A stretch of 64,000 nucleotides of DNA from an uncultured Oscillospiraceae bacterium. GTDB taxonomy: Bacteria; Bacillota; Clostridia; Oscillospirales; Acutalibacteraceae. Location: NCBI GenBank assembly GCA_902490735.1, contig CABUFC010000004.1, positions 1 to 64,000 of the forward strand, read 5' to 3'. The number at the start of each line of letters is the position of its first letter. The first letter of the stretch is position 1. Under the pieces are notes generated by a model. That model had not been told where the DNA came from and made no database searches. It saw nothing but the letters and a program-made list of their open reading frames with translations. The translations under genes were made by a program, and so were the position numbers. Below are positions 50,373 to 60,174 of this stretch, piece by piece.

Positions 50373-53300
50373 ATGAGAACCGAAAGTCAAATTGAAATGT
50401 CTTTTATTGAAAAGCTAAAGGACTTAAAATATGTGTATCGTGAGGATATTAAAGACCGAGAATCTCTTGAAGCTAATTTCAGACAAAAGTTTGAACAGCT
50501 CAATAAAGTTCGTTTAAGTGATACGGAATTTGCTCGCCTAAAAGAGAGCATTATTACGCCTGATGTGTTTAAGGCAGCTAAAACTTTGCGTGAAATTAAT
50601 ACCTTTAAACGTGATGACGATACACCCCTGCAATACACCATTGTAAATACAACCGACTGGTGCAAAAATGATTTCGAAGTAGTCAATCAATTACGCATCA
50701 ATACAGAAAACAGCAATCATAGATATGATGTTATTCTGCTTATAAACGGTGTTCCTGTGGTACAAATAGAGCTGAAAGCGCTTCAAGTTACACCGAGAAG
50801 AGCAATGGAACAAATTGTCGATTACAAAAACGATCCTGGCAATGGATATACAAACTCGCTTTTGTGTTTTATACAGCTGTTTATTGTCAGTAACGAAAGC
50901 AATACCTATTATTTTGCTAATAACACAAAGGAGCATTTTTGCTTTAATTCAGATGAACGTTTTCTACCCGTTTATCAATTAGCGGATGAAAGCAATAAGA
51001 AGATTACTCATTTGCATGATTTTTCACAATTTTTACTTCGCAAATGTGCGCTTGGCCAGCTGATAAGCAAATATATGGTACTAGTTGTAAGTGAAAAGAA
51101 ACTGATGATTATGCGCCCGTATCAGATTTATGCTGTTCGAGCAATTATGGATTGTATTGAGCAGAATCGAGGAAACGGTTATATTTGGCATACTACCGGA
51201 AGTGGAAAAACCCTCACATCATTTAAAGCCTCTACTCTTCTGAAAGATAATAAAGATATCGCTAAGTGCCTGTTTGTTGTGGATAGAAAAGATCTCGATA
51301 GACAGACTAGAGAAGAATTCAATCGATTCCAAGAGGGCTGCGTTGAGGAAAATACTAATACAGAAAGTTTAGTTAAGCGACTACTTTCGGATAATTATAA
51401 AGATAAGGTAATTGTTACCACTATTCAAAAGCTGGGTTTGGCTCTTGATGACGATAGCAAGCGAAACCAAGCGAAGAAGAAAAAAGGTGAAATGACATAT
51501 AAAGAGCGATTGGCTCCTTTGCGTGATAAACGCATAGTCGTTATATTTGATGAATGCCATCGCTCACAATTCGGAGAAAACCATAAAGCAATAAAGGAAT
51601 TTTTCCCTAATGCTCAGCTTTTTGGTTTTACTGGAACGCCTATTTTCGATGATAATGCAACATATAAGCAAATCGACGGTACAATAGGCTCTTATACTAC
51701 TACAAATGACATTTTTGAAAAAGAACTCCATGCGTATACAATAACTCATGCTATCGAAGATAAAAATGTATTGCGGTTCCATATCGACTATTTTAAACCG
51801 GAAATAGATGGGAAAAACATAAAACCTTCGGACTTAACCCATAAAAAAGCGGTTGTGGAAACCATCTTAGCTAAGCATGACATCGTTACCGGTGGACGAA
51901 GATTCAATGCTATTTTGGCAACTTCATCTATTAACGACGCAATAGAATACTACGATTTGTTCGCTTCTATGCAAGCAGATCTCATTCAAAATGTTGATCC
52001 TGATTATACACCGCTTAATGTTGCGTGTGTTTTCTCTCCTCCAGCAGAAGGAAACAAGGATATTCAACAAATTCAAGATGATCTCCCACAGGAAAAGATC
52101 GATAATGCAACCGAGCCGGATAAGAAGAAAATTGCGCTTGAAAGAATTATTAGTGATTACAACAAAAGATATAATTCAGGACATAGCATAAACGAGTTTG
52201 ACGGTTACTATCAAGATATACAAAAGAGAATCAAAGATCAGCAATACTCAAACGCTGATTATCCTCACAAAAACAAAATTGATATTACCATTGTTGTTGA
52301 TATGTTGTTGACAGGATTTGATTCTAAATTTTTAAACACGTTGTATGTTGATAAAAACCTGAAATATCACGGTTTAATTCAGGCATTTTCTAGAACCAAT
52401 CGAGTATTGAACGGCACGAAACCTTATGGAAATATTCTTGATTTTAGAGGACAAGAAAAAGAGGTGGATGAAGCAATTGCTTTATTCTCTGGAGAGCAGA
52501 ATAGTTCTCGTGCAAAAGAAATTTGGCTTGTGGATCCGGCTCCTGTTGTCATCGAAAAATTTGATAAAGCTATTAGTGCGCTTGAGCGATTTATGAGCTC
52601 TCAAGGACTTGAGTGTAAACCCGAAGAAGTTGCTAATCTTAGAGGTGATGTTGCACGTGGTGAATTCATCCAAAGATTTAAAGAAGTGCAGCGATTCAAA
52701 ACCCAACTAGAGCAGTATACCGAACTAAAAGATGAAGATGTTGCTCGAATTGAGGAATTGTTGCCTAACGATACTCTTCGTGCGTTCCGTGGCGTGTATA
52801 TTGATACCGCTCAAAGGCTGAGAGAGCAACAAGGTAAAACCAAAGAGCGCAAACCCGAAGTTGACAATATTGATTTCGAATTTGTGTTGTTCTCATCTGC
52901 AATCATCGATTATGATTACATCATGGCGCTTATATCCAAATATACGCAAAGCGAACCTAAAAAGCAAAAAATGAACAAACAACAACTTGTCGATTTGCTT
53001 TGCTCCACTTCCAATCTTATGGATGAGAAAGAGGATATTATCGCCTACATCGATACTCTCAGGATTGGTGAGGCATTAAATGAACAAGAAATCAAAGACG
53101 GATATCAGAAATTCAAAGTCGAGAAGAATTCTAAAGCGATAACATTTATTGCTGAAAAGCATGGCATAGAAGTACTGGCTCTAAATGAATTCATCAATGA
53201 AATTGTTGACAGAATGATTTTCGATGGAGAAAAACTGAGCGATCTATTAGCTCCGTTAGAATTGGGTTGGAAAGCTCGTACTAAAAAAGAGCTTGATTTA

Positions 53301-53375
53301 ATGGAAGATCTAATTCCGCTGTTGAAAAAATTAGCAAACGGACATGAAATTGTGGGGTTAAGTGCATATGAATAA
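50373..53375 (+). CDS. hsdR: Type I restriction enzyme R subunit (HsdR)
   Basis: ATG 50373 has AAGGAG at 50360-50365; an in-frame start at 50334 lies upstream of that site. The 1000-residue protein has an N-terminal nuclease domain (YDVILLINGVPVVQIELKAL, with the ELK core), a helicase with TTGSGKT near residue 275 and DECHRSQ near residue 393, and late motifs LLTGFDSK and QAFSRTNR. It translocates and cleaves unmodified DNA. The length fits the EcoR124-like group. Confidence 0.95.
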   Translation: MRTESQIEMSFIEKLKDLKYVYREDIKDRESLEANFRQKFEQLNKVRLSDTEFARLKESIITPDVFKAAKTLREINTFKRDDDTPLQYTIVNTTDWCKNDFEVVNQLRINTENSNHRYDVILLINGVPVVQIELKALQVTPRRAMEQIVDYKNDPGNGYTNSLLCFIQLFIVSNESNTYYFANNTKEHFCFNSDERFLPVYQLADESNKKITHLHDFSQFLLRKCALGQLISKYMVLVVSEKKLMIMRPYQIYAVRAIMDCIEQNRGNGYIWHTTGSGKTLTSFKASTLLKDNKDIAKCLFVVDRKDLDRQTREEFNRFQEGCVEENTNTESLVKRLLSDNYKDKVIVTTIQKLGLALDDDSKRNQAKKKKGEMTYKERLAPLRDKRIVVIFDECHRSQFGENHKAIKEFFPNAQLFGFTGTPIFDDNATYKQIDGTIGSYTTTNDIFEKELHAYTITHAIEDKNVLRFHIDYFKPEIDGKNIKPSDLTHKKAVVETILAKHDIVTGGRRFNAILATSSINDAIEYYDLFASMQADLIQNVDPDYTPLNVACVFSPPAEGNKDIQQIQDDLPQEKIDNATEPDKKKIALERIISDYNKRYNSGHSINEFDGYYQDIQKRIKDQQYSNADYPHKNKIDITIVVDMLLTGFDSKFLNTLYVDKNLKYHGLIQAFSRTNRVLNGTKPYGNILDFRGQEKEVDEAIALFSGEQNSSRAKEIWLVDPAPVVIEKFDKAISALERFMSSQGLECKPEEVANLRGDVARGEFIQRFKEVQRFKTQLEQYTELKDEDVARIEELLPNDTLRAFRGVYIDTAQRLREQQGKTKERKPEVDNIDFEFVLFSSAIIDYDYIMALISKYTQSEPKKQKMNKQQLVDLLCSTSNLMDEKEDIIAYIDTLRIGEALNEQEIKDGYQKFKVEKNSKAITFIAEKHGIEVLALNEFINEIVDRMIFDGEKLSDLLAPLELGWKARTKKELDLMEDLIPLLKKLANGHEIVGLSAYE

Positions 53376-54645
53376 GAAAAAATCAGGAATTATTCCTCGA
53401 AAAAGATTCCCTCAGTTTGATACAAACGAAGCATGGAGTGAGCCTACATTAGGAGACTTGTCCGATAGGATAATTGATAAAGTTGGTTCAGATAAATTAA
53501 CAACGCTAAGTATTTCTGCTGGTGTTGGCTTTGTTTCACAAGCGGAAAAATTTGAACGTGATATATCTGGAAATCAATATCGCAATTATATTCACATCAA
53601 AAAGGGGGATTTCTCATATAACAAGGGAAATTCCAAGAAGTTCCCTCAAGGTTGTGTTTATGAACTAAATGAATATGGGGAAGCTGCCGTACCTAATGCA
53701 TTTATTAGTTTTAGATTTCATGATAATGTTGTTTCTAATTTCTATAAGGGGTATTTTGAAGGCAATTTTCATGGAAGGCAATTATCGAAACACATAACCA
53801 GTGGTGCAAGAAGTAATGGGTTATTAAATATCAATGCCGATGATTTCTTTAGCATTATTTTACCAACTCCTAAAGACATTAAAGAGCAACAAATGATTGC
53901 TGATTGCGTTAAAAGTCTTGAGGATATTATTTGTGCTGAAAATAAAAAGCTTGAAGTTTTACAAAAGCACAAGGATGGATTAATACAACAACTTTTTCCT
54001 TCCAAAGACACACAATTGCCTAATTGGAGGTTTCCTGAATATCAGGATGCAGGTGAGTGGAAATTTGCAAGATTGATAGATGTCGCAGATAGGATAACTT
54101 TGAGAAATAGGAATAATTCAATAAAACGAGTATTTACGAATTCTGCTATTAACGGTGTAATAGAGCAAAATGAATACTTTGAAAGAGAAATTGTTAGCGA
54201 AAACAATCTCGCCAATTATCTTGTTATTGAAATAGGGGACTATGTTTATAATCCCCGTATATCTGCAACAGCACCTGTTGGACCTGTTTCAAAAAACAAA
54301 ATAGGCAATGGGATAATATCCCCCTTGTATACTGTCTTTCGCTTTAAGGAAGAAGATTTTGATTTTTATGAGTATTATTTTAAATCAACATTATGGCATC
54401 AATATGTAAATATGAAATCAAACACAGGAGCTCGGCATGATCGAATTAATATTTCAACAGATGATTTTATGAATATGCCGGTTCCTGTATGTCCGGATCC
54501 TAAAGAGAAAGAAAAAATTGCGTTTTTTTTTAAAAATTTAGATAACATCATTATCAATCAAGAGCTAAAAATAGCATCATTAGAATCATATGAAAAAGGA
54601 TTGATACAGCAGCTGTTTCCCTCGTTTGAGGAGGTATTTAAATGA
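53368..54645 (+). CDS. hsdS: Type I restriction specificity subunit (HsdS)
   Basis: The protein has about 425 residues in two similar halves, each with a target recognition domain ending in a conserved helix (KLEVLQKHKDGLIQQLFPS and KIASLESYEKGLIQQLFPS). It chooses the bipartite DNA target of the R-M complex. ATG 53368 overlaps the end of hsdR by eight bases. Base composition is more AT-rich than in hsdR, as usual for variable specificity genes. Confidence 0.93.
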   Translation: MNKKKSGIIPRKRFPQFDTNEAWSEPTLGDLSDRIIDKVGSDKLTTLSISAGVGFVSQAEKFERDISGNQYRNYIHIKKGDFSYNKGNSKKFPQGCVYELNEYGEAAVPNAFISFRFHDNVVSNFYKGYFEGNFHGRQLSKHITSGARSNGLLNINADDFFSIILPTPKDIKEQQMIADCVKSLEDIICAENKKLEVLQKHKDGLIQQLFPSKDTQLPNWRFPEYQDAGEWKFARLIDVADRITLRNRNNSIKRVFTNSAINGVIEQNEYFEREIVSENNLANYLVIEIGDYVYNPRISATAPVGPVSKNKIGNGIISPLYTVFRFKEEDFDFYEYYFKSTLWHQYVNMKSNTGARHDRINISTDDFMNMPVPVCPDPKEKEKIAFFFKNLDNIIINQELKIASLESYEKGLIQQLFPSFEEVFK

Positions 54646-55964
54646 GCATTAATACTCCTAGTGATTTTTCGAAAGCAGAGTTCAATAATTTATTGAACTC
54701 TATCTTGGTCGGAAAAGATTTCGAACAATACAAACCCTTATTTAGAGATAATTATAAAAAGCAAACGGATACCAACAAGTATCAATTAAAAGATAGCGTA
54801 TCCTTAGAAATCAAAAAGAAAATAGACTATGTTCTAAAAAGAGTTGGAGATGGTCATTTCGATACACTAATAGACATTGCCGAGTATTTTAGAATGTTAT
54901 TAGAAGATAAGAAATTTATTGTCCTCTTTGCATACAATGGAACTGGAAAAACCAGACTCTCTGCCGAATTTAAAACATTAGGTCAACAAATTGATTCATC
55001 TACAGGGCTTAAAACAGCTGATACCCTATATTACAATGCTTTTACAGAAGATTTGTTCTATTGGGATAACGATCTGGAGAATGATACCGAAAGAGTATTG
55101 AAATTAAATGGTAGTTCGAGGTTTTTTGCTGGTCTTGATGAACTGGAAATGGAAAGCCGAATTCGTCCTATTCTTCATCGATATGCAGATTTCGATTTCA
55201 CCATTGATTATGAACAATCAACGGTCAATTTTTCTCGTGACGTAATAATTGATGGAGTGTTACAAAGAATTGAAAACATAAAAGTATCTCGTGGAGAAGA
55301 AAATATTTTTATTTGGTGTTTCTTTCTTGCTATTGTTACTTTGGTAGCGGATAAAGTCGAAGCATATAATTGGGTTAAATACGTCTATGTTGATGACCCG
55401 ATATCATCTCTTGATGATAATAATGCCATTGCCGTTGCAAGTAACTTGGCAAAACTGATGAGAGAATGCGATATTAAGGTTGTGGTTTCTTCGCATCACG
55501 CTTTGTTTTTCAACGTATTATGTAACGAACTCAGTCGTTCTGAACAATTGTTTTTACAAAAAAACACGTCCGACAATAACTACATCTTGAAAAACACAGA
55601 AAAAACACCTTTCTTTCATCATGTTGCTTTATTAAAAGAGTTGAAAAAGGCAGCTGACTCAGGAAATCTATATACATATCATTTTAATGTATTGAGAAAT
55701 ATTTTAGAGAAAACTGCATCATTTCATGGATTTAAACATTTTTCATCATGTATAAGAAAAGATGAGGAGAATGATGCCGATGGAATGATACATAAAAGAA
55801 TACTTGACTTATTAAGCCACGGAAATTATTCTTTGTTTGATCCTATAGAAATGGTTGAGGAAAACAAAGAACATTTTAGAAATATTCTAAATAATTTCTT
55901 GGAAGATTATAAATTCAATCAAACATTGTTTGATAATACGCAGACGCAGGAGGTTGAACAATGA
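54642..55964 (+). CDS. PrrC-like AAA ATPase, candidate anticodon nuclease
   Basis: The 440-residue protein has an ABC/RecN-like ATPase core: Walker A AYNGTGKT at 97-104, signature SRGEE at 216-220, Walker B YVYVDDPISSLDD at 247-258 and a switch histidine in SSHH. The C-terminal region has R352-x3-E356 and H393 in LLSHGN, matching in order and spacing the R/E/H triad of PrrC (R320, E324, H356). PrrC cleaves tRNA-Lys when the linked R-M enzyme is inhibited. The gene overlaps hsdS and hsdM by four bases on each side, as expected for a guard unit. Nuclease activity and tRNA target are inferred. Confidence 0.7.
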   Translation: MSINTPSDFSKAEFNNLLNSILVGKDFEQYKPLFRDNYKKQTDTNKYQLKDSVSLEIKKKIDYVLKRVGDGHFDTLIDIAEYFRMLLEDKKFIVLFAYNGTGKTRLSAEFKTLGQQIDSSTGLKTADTLYYNAFTEDLFYWDNDLENDTERVLKLNGSSRFFAGLDELEMESRIRPILHRYADFDFTIDYEQSTVNFSRDVIIDGVLQRIENIKVSRGEENIFIWCFFLAIVTLVADKVEAYNWVKYVYVDDPISSLDDNNAIAVASNLAKLMRECDIKVVVSSHHALFFNVLCNELSRSEQLFLQKNTSDNNYILKNTEKTPFFHHVALLKELKKAADSGNLYTYHFNVLRNILEKTASFHGFKHFSSCIRKDEENDADGMIHKRILDLLSHGNYSLFDPIEMVEENKEHFRNILNNFLEDYKFNQTLFDNTQTQEVEQ

Positions 55965-57571
55965 ACGAGAATCAACAAAAACAACTAGGCGCAACTTTGT
56001 GGGGCATAGCGAACAAATTAAGAGGAGCTATGAATGCAGATGATTTTCGTGATTATATGCTTTCATTCCTTTTTCTGCGCTATCTTTCAGCCAATTATGA
56101 AGAAGCAGTAAAAAAAGAGCTTGGAAAGGATTATTTTGACTTAAAACAAACTGAGCCTTGGCGGGCATTGGCTTTATGGTATAACAACAATAAAGACGAT
56201 GTGTCAGAATTCGAAAAGCAGATGCGACGTAAAGTTCATTACGTCATCAAGCCGAATTACTTATGGGGATGCATATATGGACTTGCCAAAACGCAAAGCA
56301 ATGATCTATTAAAAACATTACAAGCTGGGTTTAAATATATCGAAAACGAGTCTTTCGACAGCAAATTCCACGGATTGTTTTCAGAAGTGAATCTGGACTC
56401 AGAAAAATTAGGTAAGAATTATTCTGCTCGTAATGATATGCTTTGCTCAGTAATAACTGAAATTGCCAATGGCTTGGCAGCATTCCCTAATGATTCAGAT
56501 TTGTTAGGTGACGCATATGAGTACTTAATAGCTCAGTTTGCTGCAGGATCAGGAAAAAAAGCAGGAGAATTTTATACACCTCAACAAGTATCAACTATAC
56601 TTTCAAGAATCGTAACACTGGACAGCCAAGATCCTAGCACAGGAAAAAAGAAGCGATTAAAGAATGTTTTAGACTTTGCATGCGGATCCGGTTCGCTTTT
56701 AATAAACGTGAAGAAACAATTAGGCTCTAATAATATAGGACAAATATATGGTCAGGAAAAAAACATAACCACATACAACCTTGCCCGTATGAATATGCTT
56801 CTTCATGGATTAAAGGATTCTGAATTTCAAATCTTCCATGGCGATTCATTATCAAATGATTGGCCACTGCTAAAAGAAATGAATCCAGCAAAAAAATTGC
56901 AATGTGATGCCGTAGTGGCTAATCCTCCGTTTAGCTTAAGATGGGAACCCAAGGACTCTCTAAAAGAAGATTTTAGATTCAAGAATTATGGACTTGCACC
57001 CAAGTCAGCAGCGGACTTTGCATTTTTACTCCATGGTTTCCACTTTTTGAGTGATGAAGGAACAATGGCAATTATCCTTCCTCACGGAGTCCTTTTCCGT
57101 GGTGGAGCCGAAGAAGTTATACGTAAAAAGCTGTTGATTGATGGAAATATTGATACAATTATAGGATTACCTGCCAACCTTTTCTTCTCTACAGGGATTC
57201 CCGTTTGCATTATTGTTCTTAAGAAATGCAAAAAGTTCGATGATGTATTATTTATTAATGCAAGCGAATATTTTGTTAAAAGTAAGCGTCAAAATGTATT
57301 GCTTGATGAACATATTGATAGAATCATCGAGACTTACCAATACCGAAAAGAAGATGACAAAAAGTATTCTCGTCGTGTAACATTAGAAGAAATTAAAAAC
57401 AATGATTACAACTTAAATATTTCTCGTTATGTTAGCACTGCGACAGCAGAAGAACCTATTGATCTTATCGAGGTAAGTAAAGAACTAACAAAGATTGAAT
57501 ATGATATCCAAAAGACAAAAGCTAAGCATAATCAATTCTTAAAAGAACTTGGATTACCTGAGTTAAAATAA
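55961..57571 (+). CDS. hsdM: Type I restriction modification methylase (HsdM)
   Basis: The 536-residue N6-adenine methyltransferase has the N-terminal HsdM helical domain (LWGIANKLRGAMNADDFRDYML), the SAM motif VLDFACGSGSLLI near residue 237 and the catalytic ANPPF near residue 321. The AGEFYTPQQVS segment is typical. It protects host DNA and forms the core of the R-M complex. It is the last gene of the operon. Confidence 0.95.
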   Translation: MNENQQKQLGATLWGIANKLRGAMNADDFRDYMLSFLFLRYLSANYEEAVKKELGKDYFDLKQTEPWRALALWYNNNKDDVSEFEKQMRRKVHYVIKPNYLWGCIYGLAKTQSNDLLKTLQAGFKYIENESFDSKFHGLFSEVNLDSEKLGKNYSARNDMLCSVITEIANGLAAFPNDSDLLGDAYEYLIAQFAAGSGKKAGEFYTPQQVSTILSRIVTLDSQDPSTGKKKRLKNVLDFACGSGSLLINVKKQLGSNNIGQIYGQEKNITTYNLARMNMLLHGLKDSEFQIFHGDSLSNDWPLLKEMNPAKKLQCDAVVANPPFSLRWEPKDSLKEDFRFKNYGLAPKSAADFAFLLHGFHFLSDEGTMAIILPHGVLFRGGAEEVIRKKLLIDGNIDTIIGLPANLFFSTGIPVCIIVLKKCKKFDDVLFINASEYFVKSKRQNVLLDEHIDRIIETYQYRKEDDKKYSRRVTLEEIKNNDYNLNISRYVSTATAEEPIDLIEVSKELTKIEYDIQKTKAKHNQFLKELGLPELK

Positions 57572-57629
57572 GTCTGTCTATATGTTCTACATCTTAAAAG
57601 TAACACTGCGATAATTCAAGTCTTACAGA

Positions 57630-57670
57630 CAACAGGCACGAGAGATTGACTCCCATGTCTGTTGTTATTT
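57630..57670 (+). terminator. Weak terminator after hsdM
   Basis: ACAACAG-CA pairs with TG-CTGTTGT with one mismatch, and TATTTTG follows. It is the only candidate end for the defence operon. Confidence 0.5.
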
Positions 57671-57782
57671 TGTGTATTAAATTATAAGCTCATCGACACC
57701 GTCGCTATATTTGCCTTGAGGTATTAGCTTATTACGATAATTGAGTAGGTATTGGATAATGAAGTAGTGTTAATCATTGGTA

Positions 57783-58030
57783 AGATGCAGATAGTATTTT
57801 CGTTTTCCATACGAACACTACATCTTCGTTGACTACTTCTTTTGCACGCTCACGGATATTGTTCATCTTCAGCCTCCATTCCATTTGATCGGTGGCTTTA
57901 AATTGTTCATTGATGCCCTATTTTCAACGTATTCTTTTACTAGCCGAGAAAAGAGGTCATGTGCTTGTTTTTCGATATCTGCAAGGTGGGAATAAAGCTT
58001 GTCGGAAGTGAGCAGGTTATAATAAATCAA
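57783..58030 (-). pseudogene. TnpV transposon protein, frameshifted
   Basis: On the minus strand one frame reads LLTSDKLYSHLADIEKQAHD then LFSRLVKEYVEN, and another continues GINEQFKATDQMEWRLKMNN then IRERAKEVVNEDVVF. Together they make the C-terminal two thirds of TnpV, broken by a frameshift near 57910-57920, with the N-terminus missing. An intact but different TnpV lies at 58389-58685. Confidence 0.75.
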
Positions 58031-58110
58031 TTATATTATGCGTACACGAATTCGTGTAGGACGAACTCTTCGACGCGACTGTGGATGAGATCACGCCCAG
58101 CGACTGACTA

Positions 58111-58392
58111 TTATTCAACGTTACCAAAGCTTTTTAACTTGCATTCAAGCATCATTCGGACACCAAGCACGAAACCGCATTGGAATGCGGCGGTTTCGGA
58201 AATGGAGTTCATTTCATTTACTGAGAGGTTGAATTTGTCCAATAAATCAAGTTGTTTAGGGGATAGCTCATTTTCAAGAGACTCTCTGTTTTTGGATACA
58301 AGGCGTAGTAAGCCGTTATATTCCGTATTTCCCTCAACAAAGTTCTCAACCGGGCGAATGTTACCATACCATAAGTCTTCCAGCACCGTCAT
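58111..58392 (-). CDS. DUF6809-type small transposon protein
   Basis: The 93-residue protein opens with LEDLWYGNIRPVEN and has LSPKQLDLLDKF and FQCGFVLGVRMMLE, the layout of the DUF6809 proteins found next to TnpV. The function is unknown. It overlaps the tnpV stop by four bases, so the two are coupled. Confidence 0.75.
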   Translation of the reverse strand: MTVLEDLWYGNIRPVENFVEGNTEYNGLLRLVSKNRESLENELSPKQLDLLDKFNLSVNEMNSISETAAFQCGFVLGVRMMLECKLKSFGNVE

Positions 58393-58685
58393 ATGAAAAT
58401 CACCTCATTCAGGACAATCTCGTTTACACGGTCGCGGATGTTGTTCATCGCGCCGACCCAAGCCATCTGGTCGAGGCATTTCAGTTCTTCGGTGATGCCT
58501 TCCTGCTTGACAAGTTGTTTTACCAGCTGAAAAGACATTTCATCCGCCTGATCGTTTACTTCTTTCAAATACGAGTTCAGCGTACCTTTCAGCCGCATAA
58601 CGCCGATCACGCTCGGCTTGCATTTTTTCAGATACTGATAGTGCCTTTGTCCCCAGATTCCTACGCCTTTTAAGTTGTCTTTCAT
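58389..58685 (-). CDS. TnpV transposon protein
   Basis: The 98-residue protein has GIWGQRHYQYLKK, LKGTLNSYLKEVNDQADEM and ITEELKCLDQMAWVGAMNNI, matching TnpV of Tn4451-like elements. The start has GGAGGAATTTGCT. A small dyad AGTAC-3-GTACT lies at 58705-58717 upstream. No recombinase is present in this cluster, so it is probably a remnant of an element. Confidence 0.8.
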   Translation of the reverse strand: MKDNLKGVGIWGQRHYQYLKKCKPSVIGVMRLKGTLNSYLKEVNDQADEMSFQLVKQLVKQEGITEELKCLDQMAWVGAMNNIRDRVNEIVLNEVIFI

Positions 58686-58763
58686 AGCAAATTCCTCCTT
58701 GGTGAGTACATTGTACTGTAAAGGATGTTTATGTTCAAATATGCGATTTTGTAAAAGAAAAAA

Positions 58764-58797
58764 GATGACTGTCGCCCGTCATCCTTTTTATAATATT
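58764..58797 (-). terminator. Terminator of the HNH gene
   Basis: AGATGAC pairs with GTCATCC-type sequence around an 8-base loop, with a T run on the minus strand. Confidence 0.7.
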
Positions 58798-58819
58798 CAT
58801 CTTCGAGGCAAAAACAGAA

Positions 58820-59791
58820 TTACTTTCCGTTTACCTCCTTATCTAAATTTTTCTTTAAATCCGTAAACACATAATTATATTCAGTGTATTCTGAATGATC
58901 ATAAATACTTTTATTAACTTTTTTGCCGGCTTCCGTATTCTCTAATACCAGATCATTCACAAACATTGAATTAAAATGTTGAGTAAAATGCGTGTGATTC
59001 TGATTTTCAAAATTTGGTTCAAAAATAGTTGCCCGGTCGATACAATCAGCCCTATAATAAATATCAAAACCGGAAAGATAATTCATCGGCAAAAAATAAT
59101 GAGAGAGGTAAGTGTTGGTCAAAACGCACTTATCCAACAATTCCGACATATCAGATTGCAACGGCATATCATAGTTGCTGATGACTATCTTTATATTTCC
59201 GGGGTAGTAGTTCTTCTGAATTATGCAGCTATCATCATACCATGAATTGAACTTATTAAATCCGATGCTTTCAGAATCAAATAGTCTCTCCAAGAATTCT
59301 AACAATGCCCCATTTGACACTGAATACATATATATGATAACAGTGCCAACAAAGCGATTTTTGTTTTGAATCCCTTTTAAAGATTTAAAATAACGTATTC
59401 CTGCTGCCGAATCATAGAAATTCAAATCTTCGGTTTTGTCGTTGCTGCCACCAGAATTATTTTTTTTGCGAATTTCATAGTGATTTTGAACCTTAATGAT
59501 TTCAAAAGCGATTTCGTTTGCTGTAAAGCATGGGAAGCGGTCGGCTTTTTCATCATTAGTCAAAATATGACAGCAGACAAGATTGTGGTCAGCGGTTACT
59601 CCGCCCTTACTTTGTGGTAAAATGTGGTCAACGTTCCACCCACATTTGCTATTGCGATCGTTATAAGCGCCTTTTGCGATTGTTCTTCCGGCAAAGTCTT
59701 TTACCATATTACAATTACCAAAGGACTTATTCCAGAGGCGCATAGCAGTTTCTCTGTTAAGGTCCATAGTGTTTTGTTTGATCATTTCCAT
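58820..59791 (-). CDS. HNH endonuclease with C-terminal domain of unknown function
   Basis: The 323-residue protein has an N-terminal HNH domain: AMRLWNKSFGNCNMVKDFAGR, NDRNSKCGWNVDHILPQSKGG with the DH pair, then DHNLVCCHILTNDEKADRFP. Residues 125-323 are unlike any family I recognise and contain many aromatic residues and histidines (HTHFTQHF). Such proteins are frequent in accessory regions of gut Firmicutes, and a defence role is possible. It stands alone with its own terminator and an upstream palindrome. The start is uncertain (59791 or 59785). Confidence 0.75.
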   Translation of the reverse strand: MEMIKQNTMDLNRETAMRLWNKSFGNCNMVKDFAGRTIAKGAYNDRNSKCGWNVDHILPQSKGGVTADHNLVCCHILTNDEKADRFPCFTANEIAFEIIKVQNHYEIRKKNNSGGSNDKTEDLNFYDSAAGIRYFKSLKGIQNKNRFVGTVIIYMYSVSNGALLEFLERLFDSESIGFNKFNSWYDDSCIIQKNYYPGNIKIVISNYDMPLQSDMSELLDKCVLTNTYLSHYFLPMNYLSGFDIYYRADCIDRATIFEPNFENQNHTHFTQHFNSMFVNDLVLENTEAGKKVNKSIYDHSEYTEYNYVFTDLKKNLDKEVNGK

Positions 59792-59930
59792 AATAATTAC
59801 GGAAAGATGCTTTTGCCTCCTATGATGAAGTCAATTTCACAAAAGCATGTAACCGACCATAGGGCGACCTATTGCTATGAACCTCAAAGGGTGATCCTCA
59901 TAATAGCATTACAGAAGATCAGTCGATTAG

Positions 59931-59949
59931 TTTTCGATAGTATCGAAAA
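59931..59949. promoter_or_regulatory. Operator-like palindrome TTTTCGATA-TATCGAAAA
   Basis: A perfect 9-bp inverted repeat with a single central base lies 140 bases upstream of the HNH gene start. It suits a dimeric repressor. The regulator is not identified. Confidence 0.55.
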
Positions 59950-60026
59950 TGTTCAGTTTCGTAAAATTGCAAATATATTATATACTATTTTGGGTAAATA
60001 GTCAATCCGTACCTTATGTGCAAGAA

Positions 60027-60068
60027 AAAATCCGACTCCGCATCATATTGTAGAGCCGGATTACTTTT
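60027..60068. terminator. Bidirectional terminator-like hairpin
   Basis: AATCCG and CTC pair with GAG and CGGATT (one mismatch), with T runs on both strands. Confidence 0.65.
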
Positions 60069-60174
60069 TCGTTTTTTCGTTCTGATCCTTGGAGGAAAAA
60101 TGCGCGCAGGTGCCGTAAATACTTGATTTTATTGGGGTTTGGTCAAATCCGTTATCTCCACTCGTACTTTTTGC

